A stretch of DNA of 64,000 bases from Streptomyces sp. NBC_01237 (lineage in GTDB: Bacteria; Actinomycetota; Actinomycetes; Streptomycetales; Streptomycetaceae): positions 620,001-684,000 of the forward strand of contig NZ_CP108508.1 of assembly GCF_035917275.1 (NCBI RefSeq), read 5' to 3'. Shown piece after piece: positions 58,236 through 64,000 of the stretch. The translations under genes and the position numbers were made by a program. Position 1 is the first letter of the stretch. Each line of letters starts with the position of its first letter. The notes beneath the pieces were generated by a model. That model ran no database searches and was not told the origin of the DNA. It saw only the letters and a list, made by a program, of their open reading frames with translations.

Positions 58236-59858
58236 ATGTCCTCCCCCTCCGCGGGCGATCTCGTCATGCCCGCGCACACTCCCCCGACGGCCGGAACGCC
58301 GGTGCGGGAAACGCCCCGGGGCCCGGCCGGACGCAGGTCCAACCCGTGGCTCACACTCACCGCCGTGGCCTTCGGCCTGTTCATGGTGGGCCTCGACGGC
58401 AGCGTCGTCTCCATCGCCAACCCGGCGATCGGCCGGGACCTCGGAGCCAGCACGTCCCAGCTCCAGTGGGTGACCAACTCCTATCTCCTGGCGCTCGCCG
58501 CGGCCCTGATCCTCGGCGGAAAACTCGGTGACCGCTTCGGGCGCCGCACGTACTTCCTGGTCGGGGTCGCCGGATTCACCCTGGCCTCGGTCGCGATCGG
58601 CCTGGCCGGCTCCATCGAGGGCGTCATCACCTTCCGCGCCGTGCAGGGCTTCTTCGGCGCGTTGCTGATGCCCAACACCCTGGGCCTGCTGCGCGCCGTG
58701 TTCCCGCCGAGGAAATTCGGGATGGCCGTCGGTATCTGGGCGATGGTCTCGTCCGTCTCCACCGCGCTCGGCCCCATCGTCGGCGGACTCCTCGTCGAGC
58801 ACGCCAGCTGGGAGACGGTCTTCTACATCAACGCGCCCATCGGCGCGATCGCGCTCGCGTACGGCGCGTTCGTACTCCCGCAGAGCAAGAACTCCACCGG
58901 ACATCACCGCTTCGACATCACCGGCGTCGTCCTGCTGGCCCTCGGCCTGCTCGTCGTCGTCTTCGGCGTCGTCAAGGGCGAGACCTGGGGGTGGGCCTCC
59001 GGCCGGACCATGGGCACACTGGCCGCCGGGCTCCTCGTCCTCGTCGTCTTCGGATGGTTCGAGACGCGCAACGAGCACCCGCTGCTGCCGATGCGGCTGT
59101 TCCGCAACCGTTCGCTGACCATCGGCACGATCATCACCGCGGTGAACTTCTTCGTGCTGCTCGGCGCGATCTTCTTCATCATGCTGTACCTGCAGAACGT
59201 GCGGGGCTACAGCCCCGTCGAGGCCGGCGTCCGTACGCTGCCGCTGAGTCTCGCCTCCGTGGTCGCCTCCCCACTGGGCGCGGCGCTCACCGAGAAGTTC
59301 GGCGCGCGGCTGTCGATGACGCTGGGCATGCTGTTCCAGGCCGGCGCCTCGTTCGGACTGCTGGGCCTGGGAACAGATTCGCCGTACGCGGCGATGTGGC
59401 CGTCCTTCATCGCCCTCGGCCTCGGTGTGGGCATGGTCATGGCCGCCTCGTCCGACGCGATCGTCGGGAGCGCGCCGGTCCGGGACGCCGGGGTGGCGGG
59501 CGGGCTGCAGGCCACGTCCCTCCAGGTAGGCGGGGCGCTGGGCACCTCCGTGCTCATCTCCCTGATCAGCAGCCGGGTGGGCTCCACCCTGACGGGCGAG
59601 CTGACCTCCGCGGGGGTTCCGGCACCCGTGGCACAGGGCCTGGGCGAGGCCCGGGACGCGGTGGCGATGGGGGTGTCGCCCGTTTCCGAGGGGATGCCGG
59701 ACCGGCTGAGGGCCGCGGTGACCGAGGGCAGCGGGCAGGCGTTCATGAACGGGGTGCACACCGCCGTGACCGTGACCGGGGTGCTGTGCCTGCTCGGAGC
59801 GGCCCTCGCCGCCTTCGGACTGCACCGCGCCCGGGACGCGTCCCCCGGCCACGCGTAG
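58236..59858 (+). CDS. DHA2-family (EmrB/QacA type) MFS drug exporter
   Basis: The 540-residue protein has a 35-residue hydrophilic N-terminus, then about 14 hydrophobic segments. Helix 1 has FGLFMVGLDGSVVSIANPAI, with the D of the DHA2 proton path. Motif A is GGKLGDRFGRRTYFLVG (about residues 89-105). ALGPIVGGLLVEHASWETVF, followed by YINAPIG, is the antiporter motif C region. An AAAGG tract lies upstream of ATG 58236. It is probably repressed by the MarR protein encoded just upstream and exports hydrophobic drugs or a natural product. Confidence 0.94.
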   Translation: MSSPSAGDLVMPAHTPPTAGTPVRETPRGPAGRRSNPWLTLTAVAFGLFMVGLDGSVVSIANPAIGRDLGASTSQLQWVTNSYLLALAAALILGGKLGDRFGRRTYFLVGVAGFTLASVAIGLAGSIEGVITFRAVQGFFGALLMPNTLGLLRAVFPPRKFGMAVGIWAMVSSVSTALGPIVGGLLVEHASWETVFYINAPIGAIALAYGAFVLPQSKNSTGHHRFDITGVVLLALGLLVVVFGVVKGETWGWASGRTMGTLAAGLLVLVVFGWFETRNEHPLLPMRLFRNRSLTIGTIITAVNFFVLLGAIFFIMLYLQNVRGYSPVEAGVRTLPLSLASVVASPLGAALTEKFGARLSMTLGMLFQAGASFGLLGLGTDSPYAAMWPSFIALGLGVGMVMAASSDAIVGSAPVRDAGVAGGLQATSLQVGGALGTSVLISLISSRVGSTLTGELTSAGVPAPVAQGLGEARDAVAMGVSPVSEGMPDRLRAAVTEGSGQAFMNGVHTAVTVTGVLCLLGAALAAFGLHRARDASPGHA

Positions 59859-60057
59859 GGACCGCGTCGGCGGTCCACGCCGAGGGAGGTCCGGTCACCG
59901 GTCCGCGATGCCGTCAGCCGACGGGACTTCGCTCCGGTTGTGCCGGATCTCCCCGGCACCCATGGTCTTCGTGCGCTTCCCGAAGGCATGCGCGGGTTCC
60001 TCCTCGCAGTTCGGCGACAGGGTGGGCGTGCGGGGTCGAGCACAAGCCTTGAACCAG

Positions 60058-60071
60058 TGGGAGCGCTCCCA
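60058..60071. promoter_or_regulatory. CebR box (distal)
   Basis: TGGGAGCGCTCCCA is an exact match to the CebR operator, bound by the cellobiose-responsive repressor that controls cellulase genes in Streptomyces and Thermobifida. It lies about 80 bases before the -35 box. The first 200 bases of the gap 59859-60254 show nothing else. Confidence 0.9.
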
Positions 60072-60150
60072 GCATGGAGACGGGAAAAAAGGGAGTCAAG
60101 AGAGTTGAAGAGTCGAATAAATTCGATAGCGACAGATCAGAACGTGTGTG

Positions 60151-60206
60151 TTGACCGACACCTCATGACGCTCTAACGTCATGCCACACCAGTGGGAGCG
60201 GTTCCA
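60151..60206 (+). promoter_or_regulatory. cellulase operon promoter with a proximal CebR box
   Basis: A -35 box TTGACC (60151-60156) and -10 box TAACGT (60174-60179), 17 bases apart, predict transcription from about 60186. The second CebR box TGGGAGCGGTTCCA (60193-60206, 12 of 14 matching) starts a few bases downstream, so bound repressor would block initiation or elongation. Confidence 0.8.
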
Positions 60207-60254
60207 TCAGTCGATGTGTCGTAGGGGACACATCCGAACTGCAAGGAGTCGCTC

Positions 60255-61754
60255 ATGCGACATCCCCCGCACTTACCGCACGTACGGCACCTGTTCCGGC
60301 TGCTCCTCGGAGCAGTGCTCACCACGGCCGGCATCGTCGTCGGACCCGTGGTCCCCGCTTCCGGATCCGCCCCTGTCTGCACGGTGGAGTACACAGCCGC
60401 CAACCAGTGGGACGGCGGTTTCCAGGGAGCGGTGACACTCACCAACCTGGGTCCCTCCGTGGGTAGTTGGGATCTGAAGTTCGCTCTGCCCGGCAACGGG
60501 ACGGTGACCGGTGGCTGGAACGCCCGGTGGTCGCAGTCGGGCAGAGCGGTCACCGCGTCGAACGAGACGTGGAACGCCACGCTCGCCACCGGGGCGAGCG
60601 TGATGGCGGGATTCCTGGACTCGGGGTCCGGAGCCGAAGCCGGCTCCCCTCCCGCCACGTTCACTCTCAACGGCACCCCCTGCAACACGGATCCCGGCCC
60701 GGACCCGACCGACCCCACCGATCCCCCCGACCCCACCGCCGGGCCGCCCGTACTGAAGGTGTCCGGCAACAGGCTCGTCGACGAGTCCGGCGCCACCCGG
60801 CGCATGCTCGGCGTCAACCGCTCCGGCGGAGAGTTCATGTGCGTACAGGGCCATGGCATCTTCGACGGCCCGGTCGACGACGCCTCGGTACGGGCGATCG
60901 CCGACTGGAAAGCCAATACCGTCCGTATCCCCCTCAACGAGGAGTGCTGGCTGGGCCTGGACAACATCGACCCGCGGTACGCGGGCACCCACTACATCGA
61001 CGCCGTGAAGGACCTGGTCCGACGGGTCCGCGACCACGGCATGACCCCCATGGTCGAACTGCACTGGTCCTGGGGCCAGTACACGGGCAACTCGGCGGGC
61101 TGCTCCGATGTGCACGCGAGCTGCCAGAAACCGATGCCGGACGCGCGGTACACCCCGGACTTCTGGTCCTCGGTCGCCTCGACGTTCAAGGACGACCCGA
61201 CCGTGGTGTTCGACCTGTTCAACGAGCCGTATCCGGACCGCGCCACGCCCACCCCCGACCAGGCATGGACCTGCTGGCGGGACGGTGGCACCTGCCCGGG
61301 CATCGGGTACGAGGTCGCGGGCATGCAGGATCTGGTCGACGCGGTACGGGCGACCGGCGCCGGGAACCTGATCCTGGCCGGCGGACTCGCGTACTCCAAC
61401 GACCTCGGCCAGTGGCTCCGGCACCGGCCCGTGGACCCGGCGGGCAATCTCGCCGCCGCCTGGCACGTCTACAACTTCAATGTCTGCGCGAACGAGGACT
61501 GCTGGAACTCCACGCTCGCGCCGGTCGCCGCCGAAGTCCCTCTCGTCGCAGGCGAGATCGGCGAGAACACCTGCTCCCACAACTTCGCCGACCGGGTCAT
61601 GCGGTGGTTCGACGACCGCGGACTCTCGTATCTCGGATGGACCTGGAACACCTGGGACTGCTCCTCGGGCCCGTCCTTGATCAGCGACTACGAAGGAACC
61701 CCCACCCCGTACGGAATCGGGCTGCGTGATCATCTGCGCGCCCTCGACAGCTGA
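60255..61754 (+). CDS. secreted endoglucanase, CBM2-GH5
   Basis: The 499-residue enzyme hydrolyses internal beta-1,4-glucan bonds. A signal peptide (1 to about 39) is followed by a CBM2 cellulose-binding module (42-143: CTVEYTAANQWDGGFQGAVT, with surface Trp residues and paired Cys42/Cys143) and an Asp/Pro/Thr linker (146-162). The GH5 barrel from about 166 has acid/base Glu324 in FDLFNEPYPD and nucleophile Glu434 in LVAGEIGENTC; ELHWSWGQY holds the substrate-binding His. AAGGAG lies six bases before ATG 60255. It is first in a two-gene cellulase operon under CebR-type control. Confidence 0.96.
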   Translation: MRHPPHLPHVRHLFRLLLGAVLTTAGIVVGPVVPASGSAPVCTVEYTAANQWDGGFQGAVTLTNLGPSVGSWDLKFALPGNGTVTGGWNARWSQSGRAVTASNETWNATLATGASVMAGFLDSGSGAEAGSPPATFTLNGTPCNTDPGPDPTDPTDPPDPTAGPPVLKVSGNRLVDESGATRRMLGVNRSGGEFMCVQGHGIFDGPVDDASVRAIADWKANTVRIPLNEECWLGLDNIDPRYAGTHYIDAVKDLVRRVRDHGMTPMVELHWSWGQYTGNSAGCSDVHASCQKPMPDARYTPDFWSSVASTFKDDPTVVFDLFNEPYPDRATPTPDQAWTCWRDGGTCPGIGYEVAGMQDLVDAVRATGAGNLILAGGLAYSNDLGQWLRHRPVDPAGNLAAAWHVYNFNVCANEDCWNSTLAPVAAEVPLVAGEIGENTCSHNFADRVMRWFDDRGLSYLGWTWNTWDCSSGPSLISDYEGTPTPYGIGLRDHLRALDS

Positions 61755-61769
61755 GGAAACGGAATTCGT

Positions 61770-63503
61770 ATGAGCCGCACGAGCCGCACCACCTTGCGCC
61801 GATCACGTACGTCACTCCTCGCCGCGGCGGCGCTCGTCGCCGCGGCAGCGGGCACCGCCGCCGCCTCCGGTCCCCACGGGGCCTCCGCCGCGGCGGCCGG
61901 GTGCACCGTCGCCTACACGATCCAGAACCAGTGGAACGGCGGGTTCACCAGCGCCGTCAGCGTCACCAACAACGGCGCGGCGCTCTCCGGCTGGCAGTTG
62001 GAGTGGACGTTCGCCGGCGGCGAGCAGGTCACCCAGGGCTGGAACGCCGCCGTCTCGCAGAGCGGCACGGCCGTCACCGCGAAGAACGTCTCGTACAACG
62101 GCACCCTCGCCTCCGGCGCCTCGGCCTCCTTCGGTTTCAACGCGACGGCCGGCGGAAACAGCACCGTCCCCGCGACGTTCAAGCTGAACGGCGTGACGTG
62201 CAACGGCGATCCCACGGGCCCGGTCGACCCCACCGATCCCACCGGGCCCGGTGACCGCGTCGACAACCCGTATGCCGGCGCCCAGGTCTATGTGAACCCG
62301 GAGTGGGCGGCGAAGGCCTCCGCCGAGCCCGGCGGCTCCCGGATCGCCGACGAACCCACGGGGGTCTGGCTCGACCGCATCGCCGCGATCGAGGGCGTCA
62401 ACGGCGGAATGGGGCTGCGCGACCACCTGGACGAGGCGCTGGCCCAGAAGGGCAACGGCGAACTCGTCGTCCAGCTCGTCATCTACAACCTGCCCGGCCG
62501 GGACTGCGCGGCGCTCGCCTCCAACGGCGAGCTGGGGCCGAACGACCTGGGGCGGTACAAGACGGAGTACATCGACCCGATAGCGGCGATCCTGGGCGAC
62601 GCGAAGTACGCGGGGCTGCGCATCGTCACCACGGTCGAGATCGACTCGCTGCCGAACCTGGTCACCAACACCGGCGGCCGCCCGACCGCCACCCCGGCCT
62701 GCGACACGATGAAGGCCAACGGGAACTACGTGAAGGGCGTCGGCTACGCCCTGAACAAGCTCGGCGACGTGTCCAACGTCTACAACTACATCGACGCCGG
62801 ACACCACGGCTGGATCGGCTGGGACGACAACTTCGCCGCGTCCGCCGACACCTTCAAGCAGGCGGCCACCGCCGAGGGCGCCACGGTCGGCGACGTACAC
62901 GGCTTCATCACCAACACCGCCAACTACAGCGCGCTCAAGGAGGAGCACTTCGCCATCGGCGACTCCGTCAACGGAACGTCCGTACGCCAGTCGAAGTGGG
63001 TCGACTGGAACCGCTACACCGACGAGCTGTCCTTCGCCCAGGCCTTCCGCACCCAACTCGTCTCCATCGGGTTCGACACGCACATCGGCATGCTGATCGA
63101 CACCTCCCGCAACGGCTGGGGCGGCACGGCGCGGCCGACCGGACCCGGCGCGACCACCAGCGTGGACACCTACGTCAACGGCGGCCGCTACGACCGGCGC
63201 ATCCACCTCGGCAACTGGTGCAACCAGTCCGGAGCCGGTCTCGGCGAGCGGCCGCAGGCGGCGCCCGAGGCGGGGGTCGACGCGTACGTCTGGATGAAGC
63301 CGCCGGGCGAGTCCGACGGCTCCAGCAAGGAGATCCCGAACGGGGAGGGCAAGGGATTCGACCGGATGTGCGACCCGACGTACCCGGGCAACGTCCGCAA
63401 CGGCAACAACATGTCGGGCGCGCTGCCGGACGCCCCGCTCTCCGGGCAGTGGTTCTCCGCCCAGTTCCAGGAGCTCATGAAGAACGCCCACCCGGCGCTC
63501 TAG
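61770..63503 (+). CDS. secreted cellobiohydrolase/exoglucanase, CBM2-GH6
   Basis: The 577-residue enzyme releases cellobiose from cellulose chain ends. A signal peptide (about 1-42, basic then Ala-rich) precedes a CBM2 module (about 45-148: CTVAYTIQNQWNGGFTSAVS). A short PTDPTGP linker leads to the GH6 domain: VQLVIYNLPGRDCAALASNG, TTVEIDSLPNLVTNTGGRP, and LIDTSRNGWGG with a catalytic-region Asp. Its length and extra loops suit processive bacterial GH6 exoenzymes. It starts 15 bases after the GH5 stop, so they share a transcript and act together on cellulose. The last 29 bases overlap the convergent gene. Confidence 0.95.
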   Translation: MSRTSRTTLRRSRTSLLAAAALVAAAAGTAAASGPHGASAAAAGCTVAYTIQNQWNGGFTSAVSVTNNGAALSGWQLEWTFAGGEQVTQGWNAAVSQSGTAVTAKNVSYNGTLASGASASFGFNATAGGNSTVPATFKLNGVTCNGDPTGPVDPTDPTGPGDRVDNPYAGAQVYVNPEWAAKASAEPGGSRIADEPTGVWLDRIAAIEGVNGGMGLRDHLDEALAQKGNGELVVQLVIYNLPGRDCAALASNGELGPNDLGRYKTEYIDPIAAILGDAKYAGLRIVTTVEIDSLPNLVTNTGGRPTATPACDTMKANGNYVKGVGYALNKLGDVSNVYNYIDAGHHGWIGWDDNFAASADTFKQAATAEGATVGDVHGFITNTANYSALKEEHFAIGDSVNGTSVRQSKWVDWNRYTDELSFAQAFRTQLVSIGFDTHIGMLIDTSRNGWGGTARPTGPGATTSVDTYVNGGRYDRRIHLGNWCNQSGAGLGERPQAAPEAGVDAYVWMKPPGESDGSSKEIPNGEGKGFDRMCDPTYPGNVRNGNNMSGALPDAPLSGQWFSAQFQELMKNAHPAL

Positions 63504-64000
63504 TGCGACGTCCGGTGCCGGGCGCTCCCCCGCCCGGCGCCGGTCGGCGCCCGCAGAGCCGGGCGATCAGCTCACGCCCGCGCCGGGCCCGCGCCGCCGC
63601 ACCGGCGCGGGCCTTCGCGCCCCTGGACCCCGCCGCCCCGGCCTTCCCCTTGGCCTGGCTCCCCGCCTTTGCCCCGGTCTGCGTCCGCCCCTTGCCCTGG
63701 CTCCCCGCCTTTGCCTTTGCCTTGGTCCGCGTCCGCGCCTTCGCCCCGGCCCGGCTCCCCGCCTTCCCGTCGCTCCGCGTCCGTGTCTTCCCGCTGCTCT
63801 CCGTCCGCTTCTCCCGTCCCTCGCTGTCCGCCCGCCCCGCCCGCGCCTCTCCCCCGCCCGCCGCGAACACGTGGTAGCGGTGGCTGAGCCGGCGCCCGAG
63901 CACGAGGTAGCCCAGCAGCGCACCCGCCGTATTGAGGATCACGTCGTCGATGTCGAAGGCCCGTCCGGCGACCAGTGCGCCCTGCACCAGTTCGACGGCG
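63475..64000 (-). CDS. VanZ-like membrane protein with histone-H1-like tail, 5' end outside window
   Basis: The visible 174 residues begin at the window edge with AVELVQGALVAGRAFDIDDV, ILNTAGALLGYLVLGRRL, the VanZ family signature (E-x-x-Q, then D-x-x-D-x-x-x-N-x-x-G). After HRYHVFAAGGG the protein becomes a tail of more than 100 residues rich in Lys, Arg, Ala and Gly (AKARTRTKAKAKAGSQGKGR), resembling histone H1 tails. Such tails are not usual in VanZ proteins. It may bind nucleic acid or wall polyanions from the cytoplasmic face. It overlaps the end of the GH6 gene by 29 bases. Confidence 0.7.
   Translation of the reverse strand, partial: AVELVQGALVAGRAFDIDDVILNTAGALLGYLVLGRRLSHRYHVFAAGGGEARAGRADSEGREKRTESSGKTRTRSDGKAGSRAGAKARTRTKAKAKAGSQGKGRTQTGAKAGSQAKGKAGAAGSRGAKARAGAAARARRGRELIARLCGRRPAPGGGAPGTGRRTRAPGGRSS

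Noticed and set aside
1-64000. tRNA, rRNA, insertion sequence, prophage and attachment-site features
   Set aside because: No cloverleaf-like GGTTC-A-A-TCC arms at gene ends, no transposase or integrase motifs, and no paired terminal repeats bounding genes were found by eye.

Overview
The window is high-G+C actinobacterial DNA, most likely from a Streptomyces. Reading frames have G or C at nearly all third codon positions, many genes start with GTG or appear leaderless behind TANNNT-like -10 boxes, and CebR-type (TGGGAGCGCTCCCA) and DasR-like operators are present. Typical streptomycete families also occur (GerW, DUF6296-like, several DinB/DUF664 proteins, secreted CBM2 cellulases). I see no rRNA, tRNA, CRISPR array, insertion sequence or phage module.

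Layout. 1-4700: an MFS exporter, then a leftward group made of a frame-shifted gene, a 44-codon ORF, a TTC38-like TPR protein and a sulfotransferase-like P-loop protein. 4900-11250: a DHA2 pump behind a striking double operator, DinB and GNAT enzymes, a GntR/RidA/cupin cassette, and the enoyl reductase FabV. 11400-14800: a heptamer tandem array, a secreted chorismate mutase, an orphan ArsO-like flavoprotein and a LysR regulator. 15056-18652: a full-length DnaE1-type polymerase III alpha subunit outside any replication-gene context. 18670-22148: a glutamate-1-semialdehyde-aminomutase-like enzyme, an SDR that has lost its catalytic Ser and Tyr, a ParB-like small protein and a PhyH dioxygenase.

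22476-30555 is a sugar or sugar-acid catabolic cluster: an IclR regulator, an enolase-superfamily dehydratase, a zinc dehydrogenase, a TIM-barrel-like protein and a complete ChvE/MmsA/MmsB-type ABC importer. 30651-45524 is a mosaic of single genes: atypical regulator, hypothetical proteins, Old Yellow Enzyme with an ECF sigma factor, TetR with an FrsA-like hydrolase, P-loop kinase, GerW, DUF4291, STAND ATPase, GNAT and a PepSY lipoprotein.

45715-49758 is the fructose PTS operon fruR-fruK-fruA, followed by an HPr gene cut to 47 codons. 49897-59858 holds a small phosphatase, DUF1877, a methyltransferase, signal peptidase I, two DinB proteins, an epoxide hydrolase, a chitin/cellulose-active AA10 LPMO, a DUF4389 membrane protein and a MarR/DHA2 pump pair. 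60058-63503 is a cellulase operon (CBM2-GH5 and CBM2-GH6) with two CebR boxes around a clear promoter. The right edge cuts a VanZ-like membrane protein with a histone-H1-like basic tail.

The most unusual items are the catalytically dead SDR, the coupled 44-codon ORF with the TPR and sulfotransferase-like genes, the truncated HPr, the extra DnaE, the twin 17-bp operator arms at 4905-4956, and a 15-bp palindrome shared by two genes 3.3 kb apart.
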